From Aphis gossypii (taxonomy: Eukaryota; Arthropoda; Insecta; Hemiptera; Aphididae), in the NCBI RefSeq assembly GCF_020184175.1, contig NC_065533.1, positions 51,002,351 to 51,066,350 on the forward strand: a stretch of DNA of 64,000 nucleotides. The letters are read 5' to 3'. This document shows positions 1 through 13,800 of the stretch, piece after piece. The translations under genes were made by a program, and so were the position numbers. The first letter of the stretch is position 1. The number at the start of each line of letters is the position of its first letter. The notes under the pieces are model-generated. The model was not told the DNA's origin. It worked only from the letters and a program-made list of their open reading frames with translations, and searched no databases.

Positions 1-2007
1 TAAATAAAAAAAAAATGATCACAAATTATATTTCGGTAATAACCCTCCTCACTTAGTAAAACAGTAAAACGTAACTGAAATCATGATTTATTAAACTAAT
101 CAATAAGTAATTTAATGAAGTGCTACCAATCGACAATTAGTCATTTTCTCTTTACGCCCATTCAATATTATATTATATCATTATAATTACTTATTGTACT
201 ACATTATTGAACAGTTTGTTTTATTTTACATTTTAATAAGAATAAAAAAAAAATGTTTGATTGTTAAACTATTAAGCTATAAAAAATATACGTAAACATG
301 TTTATCTATAGTATGATGTACAATATTTCATATTTTTCAACGGATATATTAAAAGATTATACATCTCAAATTAATTATAGCCTGGTATAATCACCTATAG
401 TCTATAGATTGTTGGATATATACACACCGAAATTAATATGTATTACTCTCAAAGACCAAAATATAGTATGCTATTAATGTTTAAACCCAAATATTAACCG
501 AACCTTTTGTTTGTAATATACCTATTCAATATTCACCAATCACCAAGTACCGAAGATCATGTTGCGCTTGCTGGAAATGATCAAAGCCCGTTCTGGAAAT
601 TATTCAAGATGTCTTAGATAAAATATCTTGGAACGAGACAACGCATGTATACCAAAATTATGTAACGACTCGCAGAACTACAAGTTTAGGTCACTTTTGG
701 ACAATACATACTACGTTATACTACATATTTGCGTGATGTGAACTACTGACAATTTTGATTATATTTTTACTCTATATTAAACTAAAAAATATTTAAACGA
801 ACAGTTTTTGATAATTTAATTTTAGACGTAATAGTAAGCCCTAGAAAATATTAACACTCCTGTATTATAACAGGGTTGCATCACATCACATTATAATAAT
901 GCATAATATAACATATTATAACTTAATCTAGCCTTATATTATGTTGATTAATAATTATTTTTAATCTACAAATATTTACTGTTTAAAGACTTAAATCACA
1001 AATTTTGTCATATATTATATAAATGTTTTCTCAACCTAGTTTTAAATTCTAACAACGTTTGTGTATCTATTACACCGACATACCCGTTCTCACTTAATAT
1101 GTACACATATAGTAATGAATGTAATTTTGATATTTTAACATATATTTTGATATTTATGTTTGTCTTTTGTAATATTTACTAAATTTCCACGTGCGCAAAC
1201 ATTACACTACATGCGGCGAAATGTTTCAATATTTTCGTCTTCATAATGTGATACTGTATATAAAATAAACTATAGTATTGTTCGATGTCGAGAAAAAATT
1301 TTTAAAAAAATTACATATTTTCTTCTGAGCACTATATAATATAACTTTATATTATTTAATTAGTTTAATTTGTAGCTTAATAGCTTACATTATATATTAT
1401 TATTCATGAAAAAGCATATATAATAACCGAAAAATAATATCTCAATTTTCTTTAAAAAAACTAAGCTACTATACCAACTTAGGCAGTACGTATATTATAC
1501 TAAAATTGGAATTATAAAGATAATTTTAGCATAACCCCTGCTCGAGGATAACACGTAACAAAAAAAAAATAAATAAATAAAACATTACTTATCTTATTTA
1601 CACCAAGAATTAAAATGATAGTGTATGTTTGATATTTTGGTAAACCAATCCAATGAGGACATCTAATTGTACAACTCTAAATATTCAAAGTTTAAATTTC
1701 AAACATATTTCTATTGGTTAACCAGTAATAATTCCTTTCGTTTTGTAATTTTGTTGTATTTTTTTTCATGGTTATCAGTTACCAGCAGTTAATTTTAGAG
1801 TTAGGATTTTAAGACCATAACATTTTTTTAAAAATATCCTTAAAAAAAATCGAAATGGCCTAGTTACGATATAATTGTTAATGCGATTTATAAATAATAA
1901 ATATCTTACTACGTAGTTCATACCGTTAACGGTCAGCTAGAAGTCTCGTGTTAATAGCCACGTGACTTGAACACAGCGGAAAAGTTTCTATATATATATT
2001 ATATATA
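1..2007. other. AT-rich non-coding stretch
   Basis: No open frame, RNA gene or repeat boundary could be supported here. The sequence is strongly AT-rich, with A and T homopolymers and TA-rich microsatellite-like patches. Confidence 0.5.
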
Positions 2008-2485
2008 CAAGGTGTATGTATCAGATAGAACTGACTAAAAAAAAAAAAAAAAAATGATGCTAATTAAATGTACAACAAAAATTGTTAAAATTATTAATAA
2101 ATAATTTAAGAATTATAATACTCATTTCAGAAAATTTCCAAAAACAATATTTTGAAAGAAGTTATAACGCTCCAAATAAATTTATGCAAAAAAATATTGA
2201 TATTTTAAAAAATTCTAAAAAATAAATTAATTGATTTAGAAATATCTTTACCATCAAAATTTTTCTTTTATTTAAATTTAGAAATTGGCTATTTTGAATT
2301 TTCCCAATAAAAATTTAATTAAATTTAAATTTATTTATTTTTACTATTAAAAAATAAAAATATTTTTTTTTATATTGTACGTGTAGCGCAAGTGTCTCTT
2401 AATAATAAACAAAAAAAATAAATAAAAAAAAAAAATATTTAGAACAAAAGTTATTCTAAAAGTCAGTTCTATCTGTTACACCTTG
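2008..2485. mobile_element. Mariner-like MITE with TA target duplication
   Basis: The left end reads CAAGGTGTATGTATCAGATA and continues into GAACTGACT. The right end is the reverse complement of the same motif, ending AACAGATAGAACTGACT in inverted sense, with a short indel between the two arms. Both ends are flanked by TA (2006-2007 and 2486-2487), as expected for Tc1/mariner-type insertion. The interior is 478 bp, AT-rich and without coding capacity, so this is a non-autonomous copy. Confidence 0.65.
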
Positions 2486-4739
2486 TATACATATTTAAAT
2501 GATGTACAGGCGGTACAGCAGTATATTGTTTACTGTAAAAATACGCATTGAATAAATGATATACAAATTCGAAAAATTGTTCCTAAAACTATCAAAAATA
2601 TCTTAAAAATGGTGCATGATGTATTAATCTTGAAACCAGACAATTTGCAAGACGCCAATATTTCGTTTTTTTTTTTCTAAACAACTTCTAAACAGACAGA
2701 TATACTGTCAATAACATGGAATTATATGATATAGGTTATAGGTTATCATATTATACAATACAATTTTCATATAATAATATATTATACAATATACCTTATA
2801 ACACACAATAATAATATACACCAACGGTCTCATTCCAACATTCTGTACATTATGATTTTATGAATGCTTATATACCATAATTTATAACTTATGTAAACAG
2901 GAATTTATTATTGCATATAAGTAATAATATATTATGTACTAATATGTAATTTTTAGTATAGACGGTGTCCTTACTCTTTAATAGGTTTTAAAAATAATTT
3001 TTAATTTCTAAATAAATATACGACGAATAATGATATTTTTGTATTTGCGCGTGCGTGTGTGTACGTTATACTTTTGTAGTACTTAATAATGATCATGTTG
3101 GTACTTTCAGAGAACCAAAAATAATATATTTCTTGTAAATACTTATCAAAATTACGAAAAAATAAAATATTTACGTTTCAACGAAATAGGATTTTTTTTC
3201 ATATCACAAAAATATGTATAAGTAAATAAAAATAAATATTTATAAGTAGCACAATATTAATATGGTAAATAATAATGGTATCAACATGTGTGCTCAACAT
3301 AACATTGGTTGTTTTTTTCGTCATAAGCTACCAGGATCCCATGCAGTGCGGGTCACAGTTTCCGTATTCCTAACCAGTAACCGCTAATCAGAAGGCTCTC
3401 GGCCGAGGTGGAATTAAAGTCGACTAATTAAATATTATTGGTAATACAATATTATTAATATACCGTAATTTATCATTTAATTAAAACAAAAACCCTCGGC
3501 GTAGAATTAGATTATTAAAATATGCATTACCGTTAATTATAACTGATAAACACTAATTGTATTTCCTTTTATAATCATTGACTTTACCGATAAATAACAC
3601 TACTACTAACGAGTTTAACATTAACATAAAAAACATAGACAAGTGGATACCGTTTTGGATGTGTTAAATTTCAAATTTGTAATCAATATAATATTTTATA
3701 TTATTATATTATTCGGGAAACGACTCTAAGCGGAAACAGTTAGAAACTATGGTTGAAACTCAAACTGATGAATACATTATTAGTAAAGTTATAGTAAAAA
3801 TTTAGAAAAAAACATCAACACATTTTTGTAAAGAATTTAAAATTCAAATTTTGACGAAATTCGTCGAAATTTCAAACATTTGAAAATCGTTATTAATTAA
3901 ATATTCAAAGCATTTAAAATGTTTAAACTAAGATTAATAATTTAATACAAGGTCAATCATAAGTCGTTTTTTTTTTTGACAACCTAAATTATCAATAATA
4001 CAATATCATAATAATTACAATATTTATAGACAATTAAGTTTTAAAATTTAATGAAAATGGATATTTTCGTCCCTTATTCGTAAATTATTATTTACTATAT
4101 ACGATATTATAATATTATAATAATTAATAATATATGCGATTTTTTTGGCCAAAAAAAGTTTAAACTACTGCGTACAGCTAAAATTATAAAAAATTATTAA
4201 TTGTAGTGTACATAAATTGCGAAATTTTCTGATAAAAAAAAAAAAAAAGGTTGGCGAACTATTTTTCGTATTTTATTATTTAGAGCAGAATTCAAATTTA
4301 ACACATCATTCATTACAAAAATCATTATAAATTTTCAAGCCCAAGTCCGCAGCTCAATTATCTAATATCTTAAAATGTTTTCATTCACTGCTTCCTAGTT
4401 TAAAAAAAATTAATATGTGAATGTAATTCTTCATCGCATATATGTACATTGTACACATATAATGACAAATGTATTTTACTGTAATTTGCATGTTGTTTAA
4501 TTGCAATAACCATACGGAATTAGAAGGAACCTATAATATCGCAGCCAATACATTATATTTTACTTGTTAATATTATCAGCGTTATTAATACTTATATAAT
4601 ATTAGAGTGCAGTAGTTTGTATAATATTATTTTGCGATGATGTATATTTTTTACATTTACAAAAAAAAAAAAAAAAAATGTTTTTATTAAATTTATACTA
4701 TATACGTGTTGAATGGCTCGTCTAATAAAATAGTTTTGG
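2486..4739. other. AT-rich intergenic DNA with repeat remnants
   Basis: No gene is supported. Around 3830-3975 there is a degraded piece of the repeat seen at greater length at 39.75-41.5 kb, sharing the phrases 'gacgaaattcgtcgaaa' and 'aatttaatacaaggt'. Around 4285-4310 the phrase 'ttcaaatttaacac' matches the edge of the same family. A TACCAGGATCCCAT motif lies at 3329-3342. Confidence 0.45.
3329..3342 (+). repeat. TACCAGGATCCCAT dispersed motif, copy 1
   Basis: First of twelve occurrences in the window of the core TACCAGGRYCCCAT. Its flanks do not match the other copies. Function unknown. Confidence 0.6.
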
Positions 4740-5610
4740 ACATTTTCGTTTAGATTACTCTCCCCGTCACCGCACGATATATAGTACGTAACATATAAAA
4801 TAATTACACGTTATTTCTATAATATATATACATTATACACACACACACACACACTCGTGTGTGTGCTTTACAGCAGTTATATATCGTGTATACACGCGAT
4901 ATCGCGGGACCCCATAAAGTGCATATATATATATATACGCCCTATCCACAGATATATAATATAACGCGCAACGTGCACACACCTGCACCTCCTCTCGCCA
5001 CAAGTCGACCCCACGAACGGCGTTTGGCGCAGAGCGAAAGAAAAGTAATTTGACGCGCGGCAATGGCAAAACCCGTATAAGAAACGAGCTCGCCGCCTGC
5101 ACCGCCGTTTGCGCACATATTATATTGACTTTTGAAATGCACGCGTTCACACACATATATTCATACACACGCACACACCGACGCGGTGTGTTTAGCCTAC
5201 GAATTAGACGGATCCCAAAGGTTCAAAGGGGCTTTTCGAATATGGCCTGTGTCGCTCTATCTCTCCGCTTTCTCCCGCTAACCGCGCAATGGAAGCAGGA
5301 ACGCCGTCTGCGTTTATATACATATAATATCCTTTTGGCGGCGACGACCCCATCGTGCACTATACATACATACATATATATATATATGTACATAAGGAAG
5401 CGTCCTGCTACAGATCAAGTTCCGTCGACCGACACAAATAGAGGTGTATATAATATATATATTTAAGGTTGGAAGTTAAAACGGGTGTAAAATAGCGATC
5501 GAATCATTCGCGATTTCCCGATGTCGTGCAGTATTGAATTGAGTCTTACCTGTATTATTTCAATAAATAAATAATACACCTGCGTGCGAACAACACGTCT
5601 CGCTCCACGT
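4740..5610. other. GC-elevated, microsatellite-rich island
   Basis: Compared with its surroundings this stretch is rich in CpG dinucleotides. It contains an (AC)9 tract at 4837-4854 and several TA runs. Overlapping short open frames exist on both strands, but they are low in complexity and rich in Cys, Arg and Tyr from repeats, so I do not call a gene. It could be a promoter or 5' UTR region of a gene whose exons lie elsewhere; nothing proves this. Confidence 0.35.
4837..4854. repeat. (AC)9 microsatellite
   Basis: Uninterrupted AC dinucleotide run, followed shortly by GTGTGTG, so the locus can form a small hairpin. Confidence 0.9.
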
Positions 5611-7815
5611 CAAACCTATCCGATGAACGTTATATGTTTCAAAACGTCACATAACATAAATAATATCGTCGTATCGGATTATAAAATTATAATTATTTTA
5701 ATATCTTAAATGTATGCGTATATAGTATATCAGCTTTAGTGGGATATATGACCTGTAGGAAAGATCTATTGGCATGTGTAAGGACAAGTCTTATTATATT
5801 TTCAAATATAATCATAACATTTTAAAAATCCTTAATAAAACCACATTAACTTAAGATTTTGTGAAAAGAAAAATTCCGTTTCATATTATATAGGTAAGTA
5901 AGTATGCGTTCTAAGCCCCAAATCCGTCCCTTTGGTTTTAGTCTTAACCATATCAATTAAATAATAAATATGATATGAAATATTATTTTTAACCACAAAA
6001 TTATAAAATATACAATGATATTATTTCTTTACCATTAAAAGTTTTTAAAATGCCTCACCGTCTCGATTGATATTAATTGAAATTTAAAACAAAATACGTA
6101 TAGGTATTATAATAACATAAACTTATATACTAATTAATTAAATTAAATTAAAATATCGGTATTTTTAAATCGTTTTAGTGACCTGAACCTACTGCAGTTT
6201 TTGGACAAATTCCTAATATTTTTTTTTATCGTTTTTTAGATATTTTTAATATGTAATCACTGTAAATGTCAGTTATAATCATTAATAATAAGTAATAACT
6301 GCAGGAATATCATGAATATGCAACTTGCAAGTCGTGTTGACGTCAAACGTGAATATGTTAATAATGAGTAGCAAACAGTAATTATACTTAAATTGCTTAG
6401 AGAATGACTGGACAATTTAGCTATACAGTATTTATATCAATTATAAACATCAATTATATTTTAACGTTTAATTTAACTTACTTGCATATACGGGAACTAG
6501 ACATAATCCAGAATCAAATCGAATCAGTAATCACGATATGACATTATGGAAGTGGCCAGTCGGCAATAGGTCGGCTAATATTTTACTAAAGTGTATGACT
6601 ACACATCAAACAAAAACAACCTAACTTATACGTATAAACTTTGATAGTATCAAAAGAAATATTGACAAACGACCAAATAAAACGATGGTATAAAATCATT
6701 TTTGAATAGATACCAACCGTCGATGGTACTTTAAACAAAAAATTATCCGATCGATTTATGGTAAAATACAACAGGACTAGATAATATAATATTATTATAT
6801 ATTTTGTTGTATCGTATTCAGGTGGGAAACGGAACATGGCGAATTCGATATTGTTGCCTGCAGGGTGATTCGATCGTAATGTCACTACCGGCACACCATC
6901 ACCAGCAGCTGGAGATATCGATTTGAATACAATTTTTCCACGTAGCTGGTTTTTGGTGATTTAATAATAACGCACACGATTTTACTCCAGAGTATAATAA
7001 TATATATCTATAGAAAGTGCCAAAAACCAAATTTATAAATCAATGTAGTTGGTCAAACTTATTTTTTTGAAGGACGACGTGGAAAATAATTGTATATAGT
7101 GCAGCATGCAAGTAATACATGGTTTCATTGGCGAATCTGAGTAATTATTATTATTAATTTGTTTTGTAGCAGTCTGCTCTCTACCCTCAAATAAACAGTT
7201 TATCAATAACAAATCTAGATATGTAAATACTATATAAGCAGTCCTTGATGATTTGTAGAATTGTATAACCAGTGAAAATATATTGACTTAGTATTCAGTG
7301 CTAATGCTAACTATTTTAAACGTTTAATCCCGTTGCTTCTATTTAACCCCCGTACCCTTTTCTCTAAAGTCATATAAATACACACTGCTTGTTTAATAAA
7401 AGCGATCCACCACAATGCTGCTACGAATATAATTTTTAACTCCACAATAATTGTTTGTAATCGGTTAAGTATTAATTATTAGATTAATAAGCTAATAAAA
7501 AATGTATATACTTATACTATAAGATTAAATACCATCATGACCACATCCATAATGGCATATACAAATATTTTTTACGTATTGGCTAATTAAGTATATAAAT
7601 ATAACTATAATATATTGCTGTGGAAATCATTTATAATAATTGATTATTACTATTCTTTAGTATTTTAATTTATGGTGTTTAGTATCACGATTTCAAAAAT
7701 ACCTATGAATGTCGATTCAATTCGGATACTATCGTTTAAGCAAATTTATTTAAGTATTCGTATACAGTAGTTGAATATATTTTGTTCATTATAAATTGTC
7801 ATTGTTGTTACGAAA
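5611..7815. other. AT-rich non-coding stretch upstream of the dynein light chain gene
   Basis: No supported gene. A frame of about 100 codons on the minus strand around 6586-6894 has no recognisable domain and is dominated by Tyr, Ile and Leu, as expected from chance in AT-rich DNA. The promoter of the downstream gene presumably lies near 7700-7815, but I see no clear core element. Confidence 0.4.
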
Positions 7816-10800
7816 ATGGAGACGAGCAAAGATAATCTAGGTCAAGAAATGATATTAAATGTGAAGTTTATTAAAGGTAGTGAACCAATTCTTATAGAAG
7901 ACGATGATGGGGAGGACAAGGTACGAGATATTTATTATTCACACATATTACAAATCATATTATATTATTATGATTATCAGGTGGTATAATTACAAATTGC
8001 TTTGAAAAGAAATATTTATAACAATGACTAATGTTTCATCAAATGAATAAGCAGGATACACTAAAATAATAATAATTTATATTTAGTGTTATTTACTATT
8101 TAGTATAATATTTAAAAGGGATTTGAATATTTTGAATATTAATAAACTAAAAAAGTATAAAGTTCATTATGTATCGAGTCTTGGGCGTATTCAAATATAC
8201 TTATATACCTATACAGTATATTGAAATTATGCACAGAGATGGAAAAATTACTGAAAAATAAAATAATTAACTACAAAATACAAGATTGATTTACTTACCA
8301 TTATCAGTTACATTTTAAAAATGACAAAATATAAAAATTAGATAAAAACTACCTATTGATTAATACTTTAAATTAAATTCCATATTTGTGATTCTTTATA
8401 AAAAAAAAAAACAAGCTTTTCAAAATATTCATCAGGATAGTCTTGATCGAGAAAGTTAAACTTTAAAACTAGCAAAAAAAAATAATTTTTCTACCGAGGT
8501 TGAGGACTAAATTCATTAATATTGAAAATATAATTGATAAACAATTATAAATAAACATTTTAGCTTTTAATTTTTACCATAAAAAAATTAAATTGTTTGT
8601 TTTTCGATACTGTTTTGGGACTTTCTATAAAAGATTGGCCAGATTTCGAAGTCATATTTACTGAAAAACTTTCCTCGTAGTCTTATACTCTGGAATTAAA
8701 ATATGCATTAGTATAGCAATAACAATTTATACAATGTATTTGTATTCATCTCTTATAGACTTCACCAATATCTTCTGGAATGAATCCAATGTATTTTAAC
8801 AAGAGATAAAAAAATATAGCTGAAATAGCATAATTTGTTCCATGTGATAAATAAAAAAAAAATTGAATTTATTTTAACATAATGAAAAAATTATACTAGA
8901 AATACAGCAAAATGTATGATTTCTTAATTGTTCAAGCTGAATTTATTAAAGAAATTTAAGTGGATATAGGTTGACCGTAAAATTAAAACAAAAGTATATT
9001 TTCAATTACTTTAAATTCACAAGTTTATATTAATCAATTACAAATTACGAGTTTCTTTAAAATTATATGAGTAAATATCAATTACGGTATAATTAATAAA
9101 TAACAAACCTATAACACTACGACACTGTTTTCGTAATTAGCTGCACATAATTTAAGCAACGTAATCTCAACAATAAATAGTCACGACTGCTATTATAATA
9201 GTATACATTTGTACATGACTATTGACTATAGAAAATAAACGAATCAATTGGTATAATAAATTAATAAATGTCGTGTAAATATTATTATTTCATTAAAATC
9301 ACCGTTGTTGATGTTATAGGTATATTGTATATTATTAAGTTCATGATTATTTTTTCCGTAAAATAAACACCGTAAGCCGAACAAACATGACCTTAAACAT
9401 AATTTAAAAATTATAATTTGCATATTGGGATCTTAATTTATTCACTAGGTGTAATATGAAGTAGGTAGTATATTATTTTATATTTATACAGGGATAATAT
9501 TCGAGTGAAATGCGTGTGTGTGTAATCATTCATCGGATGTCCGTCTGTTGTTTATTGGATCATATTTACTCTTTTACAAATCTTGTGAACTGTCTACACG
9601 GCCATTCTGTGTTAATATAATCACGTTTTTTTATAAGCTTCATACTCTTTCGAATCGATTGCAAGAAACATTGCAGCCGAATTGAATTGACCTCTAATAC
9701 TGTATAAAGAAAATCGGTATGGCTATTATCGCAATATAATCTCATTTCCTTTAAGGCGTTACGATTTTATTATAAACAGTGATGTGACTTTAATACGTTG
9801 CTTTAAAACGTAATCAATCAAATTAAAAGTATTAAACATGTAAGGGAACCTAGCCCTAACCTTGGTTGCTATTAAATATTATAATATCTTGTATTGATTT
9901 GAATATTATTTACATCATTGACTTGACTAATTTATACCTTGATGTTTTTGGTAATTTATTCGAATTAATTTTTTGGTATTATTTTTATTTTATTTCCAAA
10001 AAGTGACATAATTTGTGGTAATATATGAAAAACATTACAAGAACACCAGGTGACAATTAATAAAATATCATATATTTGGGGCTGTATTTTACTGAAGGTA
10101 TATTTTATGGATAATTTATTCAAAAAATAAACAATTTATTCCGCTTTTGGTTTGTTTATTTTATATTCACGTCTGGCCATTTTAAGCATAATGCCGTATA
10201 CATAAAAATATAATAATAATACAGAAAAAATAAAACGAACGACTATACCTACGCGAGTAAATAAATTATTTAAAAGATAATATTTCATATGAAAAAAAAA
10301 ATAAGTAGCTTTATCAAAATAGGGATAAGTATTATTTTATAGAGACTGGTTGTCGTAAAAAATAAAAACACATTAAAACTTAAAAAATATGTAAGTATAT
10401 TATGTATAATATAATATTAAATGGCATCGTCTGTATAGCGAGTTCGGGTTTGGTTAGAGATCGGGATCACGATGCAGAATCCTTTTTGTCAGACGTCGGG
10501 ATTGAACGTTAAAATATATTATGTTACTAGAGATCCCACCGGATGGCTGCAAAGACCATACGTAGGATTACTACGACTGTGTGTCAACTGCGTTTCATGT
10601 CTTATTTTTCTCAACTCGACGTCTCGTAGGTACGTCACTCAATAGGGATGAATTTTGTAATTATATAAAAAAAAAAAACCACAGACCACATATAAATTCA
10701 ATATTTATTTATATATTATATATTATGATGTTATACTATATGTATATTATACTTTTTTGTTAATTTCTTTAGCTTTGATATTATTATTTGACAATTATGT

Positions 10801-13800
10801 ACTATTGATGATTTTAGATGTAGATATACTTTTTTTCCACTCTATAACTTGCTTACACAACAAAGCAAATTTGCCTTTAGAAAATCCAATTTTGTGTTGT
10901 TTGTTTGATTTAGTAGTAGAGCGATTTTACTAATGATTAAATATAAAGCTAAGAATATTATTTAGAATACCTCACAAGAATTTATTGATATTTTCATTTT
11001 GGAAATTTTCTCGAGTACCCAATTATTTACAAAATTAATCCAAGTGCATTATAAATTTTCCATTTACCACTAAAATATGGACTAATATGACTACCTAATA
11101 AAAAAAACTAATTGTTTATAATCGTAAATCATCGTAACCTTACCGGATTTTTAGAGGGGGGATTGATTAATATTTTTATCGCATACATCGACAATGAAAT
11201 CTGTACACGCGGTGATACACCTATATTAACACTATATAATAATACAATCTATTTTTTATCATAACAAAACGTACGAATAAAACAATAATTAATTATTTGA
11301 TATTATCCATCGCCGTCTTTCGTATAGGGCAAACAGTACAACGGTTATCCGCCTGGATATAACAAAGTATTTGAGTACATATATCCTCCAGAGGAATGGA
11401 TGGAAGACGGTAAAAAGTGGCGACGAGTCGCATCTACGGAGCCAGCGGATCGGCATCAAATGACGGCTCTAGCCGAAGACCTCAAATCCAACTTATCGTA
11501 CTGGCATGCCAGGATGCACGGAGTATGTCCGATCAGGAGAGAATTGTATACGCAATGTTTCAGTAAGTCAAGATTTAACATTTTAACGTCATATAAAATT
11601 ATAACTCTTCTAAGCAGTTTTGTGTTCAGATCGCTTTTTTTTTTATTATCCAAACACAGATAATAATTTAAATATGTGCATTTCATAATTAATAATTGAT
11701 TATAATATAATATTATTTATTTGTGATTGTACTTTTAATATTAAATTATACTTAAAATTGCGTACAGTATAATATATAATATAGATACCTACTATAACAT
11801 AACAAAAAGTCCTGTCCGTATAATAAATAAATATAGATAGATTATGTAAAAATTAAATATAGGTATCCAGATGAAATTGACATCATTTTTTTATATCTTA
11901 TTCTTATCACATATAAAATAATATGAATACTAGGGTTGAAGACTTCTAATTATTTCATATTTTTTTAGAAAGATAGTAAAAAAATTCTAGCGATCAACAA
12001 AATATATGTTTTTTAACACAAGAAGATCAAATTTTAAATTTTATTTTACATATTTTTGCATATTTTATTATTATTGCATATAAATGCATATTTGGATATA
12101 ATAGTAAAATTAAGAACATGTTAAGCAATATTTTCGAAAGAAGTTCTTAAATGAGCTTAGACAAAAAATAACAAAATGGTAAATTTTCCATTTAAAAATA
12201 ATATTTTCATTATCGGTTAGGTAGTTTACTATCTGACCGATAAACCGATAAAACCGAAATGCGTATAGGAATAAATTTTAGTTGTCCGTCATATTTTGGC
12301 GTTTTAACATTGCTACTAGAAGTCTTCAACTCTAATGAATACTGTACTATTAGTTTAGTTTAAATCACTAATAATTAGCAATAAATGTTAATTACCAATA
12401 GTTATCTAGATTTCTACGATCCCTATACTTTCTGTGACAGTTAGATACCAAATTTATCAATTATCTTATTGATGAATCTCGTATCTATTCATTTGGAACA
12501 AAAAACTGTTTTACCTTTAAGAATATATTTATATAATGTCATTAAAAATGTAAAACTATATCGGTACTCGAGCATAAGATCTACGTGTTATTGACGTTTA
12601 TACTTTTCAAATATTTAGAATAATTTCATTTATTTATATTAAAAAAAAAAACGCTCATTTTTTTCTTCTATTTCATGTCTGGTGTATTCTTATCATACAA
12701 TAATGTGAAAAACTCATCATATTACATACGAAGACAACAACAGAAAACAAGACACATTTATTGGTGTCGTCCAAATAATAACGAAGGGACATCCCGTTTT
12801 TTTCATGGCCTAGTTATTAAACATTAAAATATTATCTTTACTCATCGTATTGACGGTAACATATTAGGTTGGACGTTAAATTCTCTAGCAATATCATATT
12901 TCTAACATTGCTTTTTCATTTTTTCACGTTAACTTATTTTCACCTACAATATATTTTCACTAGTGAAACCATAAGAATATATAGGGCTATATTATTATAT
13001 CTTATATCCTTATCCTGTCTACGATTTACTATTTTCGATTTCTATCACAATATGTCTTCGGTAGATTCGATATACTGCAAAGAATACCTTTAATTGTATT
13101 TGAATTACGGAGAGTAATATACTTATTAAACTAATAATCTGTATATGTTATATTGCGATATGTAATGTGAACTTCGCGCTGAAATTACAATTTCATTATT
13201 CGAGAAGTCATAGATGATATTCGACATGTCGACATGATAAGTATCATCTACTGTACATCGTTTACACAATAATTTGCCAAGCGCCCACTATATATATTAT
13301 GTACTCACTCTGATTTTTTCCTTTAGAAATTAATTTATTCAGATTCTGATATTTTGAAATTTAATTTGATACACTTATCGTAAATAAAATATTTTCATAT
13401 ACGTACTTATTCAGATACGTTTACACCATTTAAGGAGAATTTTGAGGTGATACAAACTTCTATTATTATTCAAAATGATAATCACTGTTTTTACTATAGG
13501 CATGACGTAAATTTTTATTAAGATAAATTTTGACGCGTAGGTATAAATCGAAATTCAAATGAGTTGTTTCTAAGTTATTTAATACCTACGCTTTAAGTAA
13601 TATCTAGTCTAATAACCATTATACTCGGCCAACATTTATAAACACTCTTTATATACTCATATGTTTTCTATATTTATTGAAATGTATTATGTATATTCAT
13701 ATAATCAATCGCTAACAAAACCTGCAAGTCGTGTTCGAACGGTGAATACGTTTGATTTTAATAGTATTATAATTAAAACAAAATCGATAACAAAAATATA

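Noticed and set aside
4833..5466. Several frames in the (AC)n/(TA)n region
   Set aside because: Frames overlap on both strands and mirror dinucleotide repeats; no domain.
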